A stretch of DNA of 64,000 nt from Paramarasmius palmivorus (Eukaryota > Basidiomycota > Agaricomycetes > Agaricales > Marasmiaceae): contig JAYKXP010000144.1 in assembly GCA_037176845.1 (NCBI GenBank), positions 47,289-111,288 on the forward strand, written 5' to 3'. The notes under the pieces are model-generated. The model was not told the origin of the DNA, searched no databases, and saw only the letters and a list, made by a program, of their open reading frames with translations. The position numbers were made by a program, and so were the translations under genes. Positions 13,549 to 25,384 of this stretch are shown here, one piece after another. The stretch's first letter is position 1, and the number at the start of each line of letters is the position of its first letter.

Positions 13549-15488
13549 ATGCTTCTTCTCTATGCTCTAGCACGGCCCATAGCGACTAGCCTCATTGCCT
13601 CTTCGAACAATTCTACACTTTTCGATTCAGTTACGGGAGAATGTATCGACATTAACGGATGTAGAACCGTCGCCGGAATTCTATGGAGTTGTCTCTCACT
13701 CATTTTCCTATGTACCTGGGTCGCAATCCATCCCAATATACCACAAGTTTCAGTCAGCCGGCCGTTGGTACATCACCAGAATGTATCACTCATGGTGATT
13801 GCGTTGTTGGCACCTGAAATCATGTTTCTGTGGGCCATGAGGCAGAGGGCCTCAGCAAAAGCAATAGCAGAGGGATTTTATGGTACGACACACTGACGCA
13901 CATTGTAACTATCAATCTGACAATAATATCGATTCAGAATATGGATGGACCATGGCTCACGGCTTTTTTGTCATTATGGGAGGTTTTGCTCTCTATGATG
14001 GCGACACGTTTTGCGGATATCTTTGGAATACACGCGAGGAACTAGATGAACAGTACTGGGAGCGGATAAAAAACCGCTTCCCGGAGAGGAGGTGATGACT
14101 CTAGGGTATGTGTTATCCATTCATCGATTTGGATCACAATTTATCGGGTGCAAGGAGGGAATTGTGGCCGACACAACGGTAAAAATGGAGGATACAACGT
14201 TGCCACGTGCAGAAACAATGCCTCGCGATGAAGAAAGTGGTACCAGAGATGCGGTAAGATGATTTCTGGGACCCTATCAAAACATACATAAGATATTGAA
14301 TTCATCTTACAGACAAGGGCATGTGAACCCATGTCGGTGCTAAAATATCTCGTCGCCAATGGTTATATAACCGTCACCGAGAAGGAAATACAGGATAGAA
14401 GTCATGGCGACTTCATTTCCAAATCCATCGCATTTCTTCAGTCTGCCTGGTTTATACTACAGGTCATAGCTCGAGGAGTGGAAGGTCTGGCCATCACGGA
14501 ACTCGAAATCATTGCCGTTGGCTTTGCAATCCTTAATTTCGGTATTTGTTTCCTGTGGTGGCATAAACCACTTCGGGTTCAGTGTCCCGTCTGCATTGTT
14601 GTGCAGCCCAAGAAGCCAAGACTAAAGGCCAGAGATAGGAACCTCAGTTGGCCAGAAAAAATTGCTGTATGGCTATCCTGGCCGTTGCGGAAACTTTGGT
14701 CATTCCTGAATGCGTTGTTTGAAATCAGTCTTGGGGTCGAGCTTCAATTATACGGCGGGCCGCTGGGTTCCCCGCGCTATTCCCGGCTCTATCCCCGGCT
14801 CCATAGGCTTGTTCAAATCGTTACGTCGCTTCTGCGGGGAACCATTCCAGGACCTTTATTATGCGATTTCGACATGGCTGCGGCATTCATGCAAGATAAG
14901 AACATGCTTCGGGTGCCAATGCACATCTCATCCAGGTTGCGTCAGGATTCGACCCCCCTCTATATTATAGCATATGGAACCGCAGCTATCTTCGGTGCCA
15001 TTCACTTCATCCCATGGAATTTCGAATTTCCGACACATATCGAACAAGTACTGTGGCGCATATCAACGGTCGGCGTAGCAACAGCGCCTATCGTAATAGT
15101 GATCATGCAAATAGCATCCCGTATCCGCAGGGTAGCTCGCATCTTGGAGTCCATTGATCGCGAACTTCAGACGAGGATTGATGGGCTACTCCGCGAACCT
15201 CGGACGGACATTAATGTGCTGTCCACATTCAAATACAGGATTTTGCTTTCCAGGCTGCTTTGTAGCAAAACAATCATATCGGGTGTGGTCATACAAAACA
15301 GTCTTGGATTTTTATACCTTGTCTTCCGAGGTATACTTCTCGCCCTTGGATTCTGTACCCTACGAGATCCCCTGAAAGCGCATACCAAGCTGTTCAGTGG
15401 ACCAACTTCATCCCGCACATTTCATAATCTGATCAAGTTCAGAGTTTGGTACGTCCTGGTGAAGATGTCTACTGTATTTTCTACTTAA
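13549..15488 (+). CDS. Multi-span membrane protein, basidiomycete-type family, frame-shifted C-terminus
   Basis: The first in-frame ATG at 13549 begins a signal-like stretch (MLLLYALARPIATSLIA). It continues with DSVTGECIDINGCRTVAGIL, then a membrane segment ending TWVAIHPNIP and another starting LLAPEIMFLWAMRQ. After an intron at 13883-13937 comes GWTMAHGFFVIMGGFALYDG. The large last exon has EKEIQDRSHGDFISKSIAF, two further hydrophobic spans and FLWWHKPLRVQCPV. From memory this layout belongs to an uncharacterised agaric family, with no function known to me. The track frame ends ..LVKMSTVFST at 15488. Shifting one base near 15362 instead gives SPESAYQAVQWTNFIPHIS and a stop at 15425-15427, which matches the ending I associate with this family. 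The junction near 14090-14155 is unresolved. Confidence 0.7.
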
Positions 15489-16785
15489 CAAAAGAGCAGG
15501 TTTTGACTCCCCGTCTATCGGGTTTTGTGAACATCCTTCCATGCAATTACACGAGTCGTTTTATCCTGATTGTCTGTATATATCAAAGTCGTTTGAGTCT
15601 GTATTAGGATCACCTGCCCTTCCATATACGATAGGACTCGTCTCCTCCATGTCTTCTCCACTGCGCTAATATTCAATGCCATGTACGTTGCGGATGGAGT
15701 TTTAATCGGCCTGGATGCCGACATTGAGCTGAGATGCCGAACCCTTGCAGTGCTTGGATGCTTTCATCATGCCGCATGCCGCTTTAACCTTGATCGATTT
15801 GATCACGGGCCGCATCTGCATAGAGTAGAGTAGGACACAAAAGCGAAGAGGAAGTTGAAGAGGTCAACCGTCATGGAGGAATGTTGCATAGCTTGAAGCT
15901 CAGAGCATCAACGCGCAGCATACTCTCTCGGAAAAACAAAAAAAGAACACGGCATGGCAAGATTCGAGAGACAGAAAGATAACCGCTATCGTCGAATTGT
16001 CCCTGTCGAGTTTGCGCGAGATCAAGGTTTTGTTCGGCATAGGGACCAGGGAATGGCGTTACAAGACCCAAGAGCTTGTGTTTCAATAAGGACCGCATTT
16101 TTTTGCCACCGTTTCGGGGTAGGAGAAGATGCGGATATGGAATTTTCTACGTGTGACTTTGAGATTTATGGATAGGCGATTAGAGCGGTAGTGATTCGTT
16201 ATTGCACGTGTCTCGAGTATTTTTCGGGACGGGACACGGTGTACAGAGAAGAAAACTAGAAAGCGTCCAAAGATGGCCGTGAATGCCTTCTACTACCCAA
16301 TTTTTTGCAATAAAGATGGTGTCGTTTGAAGCGGAATATGCGGACGTGGAATTGTTTACGGGTGACTTGGAGTTCCCAGAAGAAGCTACCTATTGTATGC
16401 ATTCTTTGCGCTGTCCTAGGTTCGGGCTTGGAACTGTAGAAAGTGAGTGATCCTCAGCGATAAGGTCTATGATGGAGTGTAGTGTAGAGAAACGAACCTT
16501 CTGTAGTACGGATCCGTGTTGTCACCGCAAAAAGCGTCCGATCATCCTTCTACTGTAGTTTTTCCGAGAAACTTTGAAAGGGTAAATCACAAGCTCAAGG
16601 GTGGAGACATGTTGGTGTTAAGTGATGCACATATTGCGAATCATGAGTGCTGGCTTTCGTCAAACATGAACAAGTATTCAGATAGGTCCGTTCAGCATGC
16701 TCTCTTTGAAACTTTGTTCCTAGGTGACCAAGAAGAGAAGCGTAGTAGCTGGTGGATTGAATGAGGAAACGTACTCACAAGAAAA
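15489..16785. other. Intergenic, no gene seen
   Basis: Only short frames on both strands, with no recognised product and no obvious repeats. The left end is probably the 3' untranslated region of the membrane-protein gene. Confidence 0.4.
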
Positions 16786-16803
16786 CATCCTCATGTTGAT
16801 GGA

Positions 16804-17082
16804 CTAGCCGCCGAGGAAGAAGCAGCGCGAGGCTCCCGAATACCACCCGAACACGGGCCCGACACCGCTGAGAGCGAGAGATAACGCCTGTGCCCAGCAA
16901 AACAAAGCATCAGGTCCACAGTTGTGAATAGAGATTGGGATCGCAGGCTTGTGCTCCAAGCTTGAATTTGTTCCTAACCAGATGGTCGCACAAGAAAAGA
17001 AGCCGCCGTACAGCATGAGCGCCAAGCCGCTCAAAATCACTGCTTCTAGGGTTAAGGTTCCCCACACCTTTCTCGCTGTCAT
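16804..17082 (-). CDS. Small hydrophobic hypothetical protein (doubtful)
   Basis: From ATG at 17082 the minus strand encodes about 92 residues. They include a membrane-like span (LEAVILSGLALMLYGGFF), a Cys-containing loop and a second hydrophobic stretch (ALFCWAQALSLALSGVGPVF), ending at a TAG at 16804. I do not recognise it; it could be the first exon of a longer spliced membrane protein. Its start codon lies five bases from the plus-strand peptidase start at 17088, in opposite orientation, so one of the two starts may be wrong. Confidence 0.35.
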   Translation of the reverse strand: MTARKVWGTLTLEAVILSGLALMLYGGFFSCATIWLGTNSSLEHKPAIPISIHNCGPDALFCWAQALSLALSGVGPVFGWYSGASRCFFLGG

Positions 17083-17087
17083 CCACG

Positions 17088-20000
17088 ATGGCGGGCAACT
17101 ACACCTATTCATCCCTCTCGACAACTCCAGAAGACTCTGATTCAGTCTCTACTATCGCTCCTTCAACAACTTCCACATCTACTGTACACAAAAAGTCCCC
17201 ACTACCAACTTACTACGGTGATGGACCTTTTGACGCTCCTTCTTCCGACTCTGATACTGAGGAAGACGACGAGTTACTCGAGAAACCGGCTTCACCTGGA
17301 ATAGCTGAATCTCAGATACCGAAGAAGAGACCGAGTGGGTTGAAGTACCTCATCACGACTATCGTCGCACTTCTGCTTCTTTCATGTGTTATTGGTTTAT
17401 TCGCTGCGAAATCCTACACCTCTCCCAGCCGCAGTAATAGATCACTCGCTCGTCTCTCAGGCTCGAAGAAGTTTACATGGATGCGCTGTACAACGGTACC
17501 TTTTATGCGGATAGAGTTAGTGTGGAATGGGTAGCTGAAGCTGGTGATGGTGTGTTTAGTGTGGATAATGGGACGCATATCACTTTGGTGGATCTTAACA
17601 AGCCAGAGGCAGAGAGGACGTCGGTGTTGGTGGATAAACGCGACTTGAAAGATGAACAGGGCAGGCAGCTCAATATCAATGGATGGTGGTTGTCCCCTTC
17701 GTCGACACACATACTCCTCAGAGCGGATTGGTTAAAACAATGGAGGCATTCTTCACATGGTAACTTTTACATCCATTCTTTGGAGTCGAAAACCACACAT
17801 CCGATTACACCGCCTTCGAATCCACCAGTGACTGCGTACGCCGAGTGGTCTTCCTCTTCCACGACGAACTCGTTGGTTTTCGTCAAGGAAAATGACCTAT
17901 ACTACCTTCCCACCGCCGAGCCATCTACCCAGCCTATCAGAATCACGGACACAGGCAACGCGACAAGGTTTAACGGTGTACCGGATTGGGTGTATGAAGA
18001 AGAGGTGTTTAGTGCCGACTCCGCATTATGGTGGGCACCTGGGGGCGAGAGACTAGTCTACCTCGAATTCGACGAGACGGAGGTGTGTACTCCTATCGCA
18101 TTTTTTTTTAGCATGTATTGATTCTATTGGCGTTGACAGGTCCCTGAATACACGTTCCCGATATACAATCCTTCTTCATCGCCATATGAAGTTCATCCAT
18201 ATACCGAAGAGATCGTAATGCGTTACCCTAAGCCCGGATACCCCAACCCCATCGTGCGCGTACATCTCTTGTCGTTGGGTCAAGGCACGTTCGAAGACGT
18301 CGTACTCGACTGGTCCGACCGAATGCCGCTCAATGATTCGGTCATCCAGGAGATTGCGTGGGTTACGGACAAACAGCTTTTAATGAAAGAAGTCAACCGG
18401 AACGCCGATGACGGAAGGGTGTTGTTCTATGATTTTAATACCGCTTCCACCGGAAAGGTTGTAAGGAAGTTGGGTAAGGATGGTGAAGAAGGCGACGAAG
18501 GATGGATCGAATCGGTTGGTTATCTTCTTCGGTCGCTTCTATTGAAGGTGCTGATGCCTGGTATAGAGTCAGAATATATACCCTATAGAAGGCGGTTATC
18601 TGGATATTGTACCCACGAAAGAAGGGTTCAACCATATCGCGCTGTTTTCTCCGCCGGATGCACAGGAGCCGAGATGGATAACAGGGGGTGAATGGGAAGT
18701 GGTTAATGGTGTAAGGGCTGTGGTTAACGATACTGTGTACGTTCCTTCCTTCTTATTCTTAGCGTCTTTCCGTCTTTCCGTGCTAACATCGTCTTGCGTG
18801 GATAGATTCTTTGAAGGCACGAAACAGAGTTCGATTGAACGACACCTTTATTCGGCTTCTCTATCCCTGTCGAAGGGTAAGGATGTACAAGAGCCAACAT
18901 GGTTGACAAAGTCCTACGTTCAAGCAGCCGGTCTGGAAGGTGAAGGCGCGGTTGAGAGGGGATATTTCAGTACGGCGTTCAGTCCCGGTGGCGGATTCTA
19001 CGTACGCCCTTTTCTTTCTCTCTTATAAGGAAAGATGCTCATGTACGTATGGATGTAGGTACTAAGCTATCAAGGACCGAGTGTGCCTTGGCAAAGTGTA
19101 CTCAAGACGCCCACTCAGCAAGGTGCGTTTATCTTCCCATTTCCCTGTCCACATGAACACGCTTACTCCTATACCTTTGGTAGGTGGAGACGACTGGGAA
19201 TTCGTTTTGACTACCAATGAAAGGCTAGGGAACGTTACGCTGGAATATGAGTCTCCTACGTATGTGTATGGGAGCATCACCATTGATGGATATGGTAAGC
19301 TGACTCTGCCTCTTCTCCTTCATCCACTCACACACAAAACCAGAGCTGAATACCGTCGAATTGCTTCCTCCGCACTCTGACCTTTCGGGTCGGACAAAGT
19401 ACCCCGTGCTCTTCCATGTATATGGAGGACCTGCTTCGCAGACCGTTGATACGAGGTGGAGTCGTGCGTGGAGAGACTATGTGGTATGTGGGCTGGGGTA
19501 TGTGCTTGTGGTGGTTGATGGCCGGGGCACGGGGTTCAAGGGAAGAAAGTTGAGGAATCCGGTGAAGAATAATTTGGGATTTTGGGAAGGGAAGGATCAA
19601 GTTGGTGGTGCTAGGTGGGTGCTTGAGCGTTTTCTTTTTCTTTTTTCTTTTTTGTGTTGTGGTTTTGGGCGGTGTTTCTTCTTCTTTCGTCTTATTTTGC
19701 GTTTACGGCGGAGCGGTCGTGGGTTTGCCTGGAAGAAGAAGAACCAGGGCTTCGCACCGAGTACTTTGAAGATGGTGGTACCTCGAATTTAGGTAGGTGC
19801 AACTAGCTTTTATGGGCTGGGTGTACAAGCTCACTGACATACTTGCTTATAGGGCTCCCTCGGATCCTTTGCACGTACCTGCGCTATCACCTCTCGGATC
19901 CTCGTATATCAGCAACGGAGACCAGGTGGCTGCCGCGTTGAAATATGAACGCATCGCGGGAGAAGAGGAACGGTAAGTGTTGCTGGGTTGTCTTTCTGCG

Positions 20001-23000
20001 AGTACTCATACTGTTTGTAGGTAACAGGTTGACCTGTTCTTCACCGTGCTCTTTTGTTCACCCGCTTGTATGGTCGGGTCCTTGAAGCTTAGGCTCAGGT
20101 AGGTGTTGTCATTTTGGGAGGTGGTTAGTCTTGCTCACGTGGTTGATTATAGGATCTTTTTGACACATACACCTAATTCAAGAAGGTCGGATTCTCAGCC
20201 CGCCTCGGTGCCGATTGCTGGGATTCTCCTGGGCTATGTCTTCCTTAGCACCTTGCTTACATCCGCTTGGTATCTTTGGCGGAAGATGGCTCATGACAGT
20301 GGTGTTCCGCGTTTCTTCAGGTCGTGAATCTCGACTACCCCGGTATGTGTTCTCGTAATGTTAAGCTGAAAGTCAGTTGCTAATGTTGTACTTCAGTATC
20401 ATCGGGATCTTCGCCTGCTTAACTACGTCTTATATAGGTCGACCTGGCAACACCCTATCGGTCTTGGCGGTTCGCTACACTTTCATGGGACTTGTAGCTC
20501 TCGCAGAAGAGACATTCGCGCGCGGCAACGGCCTCGTTAGTTGACATTCTCAGCTGCTGTTCGCATGGGTGTGTGTTTTATCACTGTCTACTGGGAAGTG
20601 GCTTGCTAATGCTATACCTTGTATAGTGGTGTTGGGCTACATCGGATCTTCACTCGCCCCCACTATATGAGTTGACTTGGCGATTCCATGCATATCTACC
20701 CCCTGTTTGATGAAGACTTTGCCCCCCAACATGCGCACTTTAGGAGGTGCACGACGGCATTACACCATTTGCCAGGTAGGTGTCCCCCGTATTATCTCCC
20801 TCGAAGTTGTTGGCTGACCTGATACTCGTCTAGTATAGTTGGCCGTGGCGGCGGTCAATGTCGAAATCGTTGCTCGCCTTTTTAGACATCCAATGACACG
20901 AGCTCGCGGTTATGCTCATATGTGTGTTCCTCTTATAATTATTGTCCCCCTGGAAGCTGTTTTCTGATCTGATTCTCGTCAGTTTCCTCATGCCTCCTTA
21001 TGTTCCGTGTACCTGCAACACCTTTCTATCTGATGTATGGGTCGACTTGACGACATCGCGCAGATCCTAACGGCCATATCGGCGGTTCGTTAGACTTCAG
21101 GGGTCTGGAGGAATTTGGCACGGTTAATCCTTCCAAACGATGGTTGTTCAGGTATGTATGCCCCATATCGTATCTTTACCATTCGGCTGACGATAATGTC
21201 GTCTAGTCGGTCATGACGGCGAACTACAACATTCTTCCACAACCTCGGTGCCGTCTCGTCCTGGTTGGCTTGACAACACCAATACCAGGTCTAGACCACA
21301 GGAACCAACCAATCATCAATCGAGGTGAATACTCTATTGGCCGGGCTTTGTCGGGCCGTGATGGTGGGGATCAGCTGGATGATTTAGTTTTTGGGTCGTG
21401 AGAGGTGAGGCGTTGGGCGTCTGGCGAGGTATATCTCGATCTTATTTTTTTGTGTTCAAGAAGTAGAAGCTGACTTGGTGTCTAGGTTCTACATGTTCTA
21501 GATGCTCTAGCCGTCCGTCCGGCAGCTTCAACCTAACTTTGCCTATCGCATACATTCAGTCAGATGCAAAATGCCTTCTTTTGTGGAACAATTCAACCCT
21601 ATGAGTGTTCATCGATATACCACACTCTCGGGTTGAGCCTCGAGTGCTCTGGCCGTTGCGACCACTGCCTTCATTAAATTCCCTCTCGCTTCCTAAGTAA
21701 CGCGTCATTTCTGACGTGGTATTTTGGCGAATATCGGTCCCTGCCCTCGCGCTCGTGGCCTATGGGAGAAAGCAAGCTCCAGAAACCAACCAACTGGGTT
21801 TCGTTCATTCATTCATTCGTCCGTTCACCTTCTCGCCTACCGGATATCATACCGAAATCATGAAAAACGGGTTTACAGTACCACCTTTACACATTCTCAC
21901 GCGTGGAGCTGTCGTGGAGAGAAGTGGAGGTGGTCGCGCTCAGCTCTGGAGTTCTATTCATGCGACCGAGTTTAACGCCACACTTGGAGTATGGAGCATA
22001 GCGCCAAACTGTTGGGCATGTTGGAGTGGGTAACTTGGCAGGCGAGCATCGGTGCCTCCTCTTTAATGAATGAGAGGTGCCATGGTTCTTGTTCTTGGTC
22101 TCGTTCCTGTACCTCCCTTCTCCCGTCGCTCGAGGCTGCATATCCAGCCTCGGTGCTCTTTTGGGCTGGGCGCTAGGGTCTCGTCTAGGCTGGTCATTTA
22201 GGTGGTTAGTTGGATGTAGTTGGGGCGAAGGGTTGGAGTTTGAGAGAGAGGGGCTGGGAGTCTAGACGTTTGTTGGTTGTCACCACCGGCTTTCAGGTTC
22301 AAGATACCGCGTGTCGCTATCATCATCAAAGAGGAACAGAGCAGCTTATGGGATTGTTCGTAGGGCTTGGTCGGGCGAAGCATTAGCTTGCTCCGGTGCT
22401 AAGCCTGTGTGGTTCATCCCACAGTTCCACAGCCGTTTCGTTGAACACCACACAACTCCGGACATCCTCAAGCAGAGTGAATGGCGGTCTAGGCCTCGTT
22501 CGTTGATCTTCAGGCTCACGCTCCCGACGCCATGCTACTGTGTCACTAGCATGCAGGATACTAGCACTGGACTAGACCGTCGTTGTGTATTCCGCTGGCA
22601 TGCACGACATCTTGTCAGGGAAATCAAGAATTCGTTACTGCCATACGCATCCCTTGCAAATGTCCCTTCCCACCCCACCCTGACTCCTCTTCCATGGAAT
22701 CGACGTCTAGGCGGTTCGATGCTCTTCATCGTGCCAGTCTAGGTGCTATCTTGCACCATATCACATCTCACCAAGCAGGCTGGAAGCCAGGCACTTCTCG
22801 TGTTCGGTGGAGTCGTAGGCGCCCAGGCGTTGGCATTTCAGATGCTCCTGGTCATCTGCCAACTTCGTTTCAATTCGCTAGCGTGATATCTGATTATCAC
22901 TGTCGAATAGGGATACGTCCCTGAAGGTTAAGGTCGTATCGCACACCATGCTACTACGTCGACAGCCCTCCTTGATGCGACCGCTCGCCGGAATGGTCTA

Positions 23001-25153
23001 GGCTTCGTCCGGTAATTGATTCCTTCCACCGGCAGCATCCCTGTACAAACCATGGATGTTGCAGTGATGGCAATCGCCAGATATCTCAACGCCACACCGC
23101 TAGCGTGTTTACCGTGATTTTTTATATTATGGGCAAGGCTAGATGTACCTGACACGCGTCGTGGGACGGTAATAGCGACCTGACATCGATGGTTATTACA
23201 CCATGTGCCTTCCTGGCCTGGAGCTCTCGCTCCGAAGGCCGTGCCTATTGGATTATTTGCCCCGAGTGTCTCACTCCGTCGTTGTACTTCCTGCCAAGAG
23301 CTCGTAGCTCAAGGTCCTTCATGCAGGCAGGCAGGCCCTCACCGCTAGCGTCATTTCAGCGGGTGCGAACCCACATGTATTAGCCAAGCCCAGCACCGTG
23401 CTGGGTCCAGGACTTTGGTCGTACCCCCGTTCTACCTACTCACGTCCCGGCCGAACATCTCTCGCACCAATCACATTCTGCTCGACAGCATGCTTACCTG
23501 CAGAAACGCTGATTCCTCTTGATGACACTCCGTTACAGAAACTTCGTCGCTTCCTATGATCCAGATGGTTATTCACCTTGCGCTGTTGCTTCCCCTGCCA
23601 GTGCACATCTTCAGACGAGAACATACGGCTCTCGGCTCCCTGTGCCCCCCCTTGGCCAAAAGACTTCGTCAGCAAACGAGGCATCGCCGCCAAATATACC
23701 CATACTATCTTCGTCAGCAGCGTCCCAGGCGGTGAATAACCCATCACGACATGCCTTTCTCAGCGCTATACTGCGATCAACGTGTGTAAAGCCTAGACCA
23801 TATCCTTCAACGCAGGCAAAGGGTATCGCCGGCGCGACATGAGAAATGGTTCCGAATCAGCATCACTACTTTATGGTGATGTATGGAGAAGGCGGGAGAC
23901 GGGCTACCAATCAGCGGTGCCCTACCGCCTACAGCTTTTCAGGTTTCTCAACCTGGGCTGGAAGATTATTCGGCTGCCGTGCCAGTAGAGTGTTTCGAGG
24001 ATGCTCCACATGACAGGCCTTCCCCGCTCCGCCCGTTTCTTTTATGAATTCTATTCTTTGCGTTTCTCGATGGGACCTAGACCTAGACCGTTGTTTCTTT
24101 TTTGCTTCTTTGCTCTTCTTTTTCCCGCTTTTACCGTGTTGAAACTAACGAAATCTTGCAAAAAAGGCAATGGGCATCTAAACCGTATGTCGATCCAAAG
24201 AGGATAGGCATCTGGGGCTGGTCTTATGGCGGCTTTATGGCATCCAAAGTGCTGGAGATGAATGAAGGTATACATTCACTGGGGATGAGTGTGGCGCCTG
24301 TGACGAGCTGGTTAATGTATGGTGCGTTCATTGTTTCATTTCCCCCGAAACATGCGGCAGAGGAAGCTGATGGTTAATTGTAGACTCGATCTATACGGAA
24401 AGATACATGAATCTGCCAGAGCTTAATCCAGGCGGGTATGTCAATGCATCGATATCGCATGTCGAAGGGTTCAAGAATGCCAACTTTTTGCTTGCTCATG
24501 GAAGGTGTGTTCTCGTTATGTTTTTATATGATGATAAGACGGCTGATGACAGGTATAGCGGCGACGACAATGTTCATTATGCCAACTCGGCGCATTTGAT
24601 TGACATGCTCACAGCTGAGCAGGTGAGGGGCTGGAGGTTTAGGATGTTCACTGACAGGTGAGTCCGGATGTCTCGTGTTTATTTTGGCTCTCTTTCTCTT
24701 TTTTTGGCGGGTGAGAGCATGGCTGGATTGCTCTCGTTAATCCTGAGGATAACTTTACACGCGTAGCCTGGATCGGACTGGAACCAATCGGTAACATTCG
24801 GGCTTCGGTCGGCAATTCAGGCTGTTCCTACACGATCATTGGTCGGTTCTGGACCAGGTTGCACTGCGATTGGCTACTTACCCGCAGACACATGCACCGC
24901 CGCTCTGGATTTGTCGTCCTTGGTCGACGCCTGGAACTTTTTTTTTTCAATGTCTTTTTCTAGTTCGTTCCTGTTCCCACTCCACAACAGCGCTCTTCTT
25001 TCTCCGATTGTGACACGGATCTCTAATCTTTTTTGCCTTTTTTATAGCGACCACTCGATAAACAGACGAGGGGCAAATAGAGAAGTATACGAGTTTATGA
25101 ACGAGTTTCTGGTTGAAAAGTGGGGCAAGGGGGGCAGGCGAAGGGGCTGGTGA
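17088..25153 (+). CDS. Dipeptidyl-peptidase IV-like serine aminopeptidase (S9B), with frame breaks
   Basis: Type II membrane peptidase resembling yeast Ste13/Dap2, which remove X-Pro or X-Ala dipeptides in the late Golgi or vacuole. The N-terminus has a Ser/Thr- and acid-rich cytosolic tail and one membrane span (GLKYLITTIVALLLLSCVIG). The beta-propeller region includes YNGTFYADRVSVEWV and PDWVYEEEVFSADSALWW. The catalytic domain starts with KYPVLFHVYGGP. The nucleophile is in GWSYGG (Ser at 24222-24224), the aspartate in GDDNVHYAN (24563-24565) and the histidine in DSDHSI (25052-25054). About ten introns were traced, including very long ones at 19615-24166 and 24658-25047. Conserved sequence changes frame near 17437, 18510 and 18577 without a good intron at the last two. 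The gene is therefore a pseudogene or the assembly has single-base errors. The stop is at 25151-25153. Confidence 0.85.
19615..24166 (+). repeat. Giant 4.55 kb intron filled with degenerate repeats
   Basis: Upstream coding ends at DQVGGA plus AG, immediately before GTGGGT. Coding resumes after CTAAC...AAAAAG with G CAA TGG, giving the continuous family sequence DQVGGARQWASKPYVDP. A good branch-point match (CTAAC at about 24145) sits 20 bases before the acceptor. The interior holds loosely repeated modules of about 150-220 bases. Recurring texts are CTCGTCTAG or TCTAGG, GG(T/C)CGACTTG(G/A)C(A/G)A and CCCC(G/A)TAT..ATCT..GGCTGA. Many modules are bounded by GTATGT-like and TAG or CAG ends, as if made of short exon-intron pairs. 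No transposase or reverse transcriptase was recognised. Confidence 0.7.
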
Positions 25154-25384
25154 TGTGGTAACCAGGTCGAAGAGTATATTATTGGTGATTGGATAGCTAC
25201 TGAACAATTCAACGTTTAATGCATATGGACGGAGGTGAACGGTCTAGACCAACGGACCAATGGGAACAGATCGTTAAGGCCTCGACCAATTGGGCGTGGC
25301 TAGAACTTGACATGAGTTACTATATTATATATCTAGCCACCTGAACTAGTTTTCTGTTTTCCACCCCTCCCAAATCGCCAAGTA

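Noticed and set aside
21716..22742. Frames inside the giant intron as host genes
   Set aside because: No recognisable product; overlapping frames on both strands in decayed repeat sequence.
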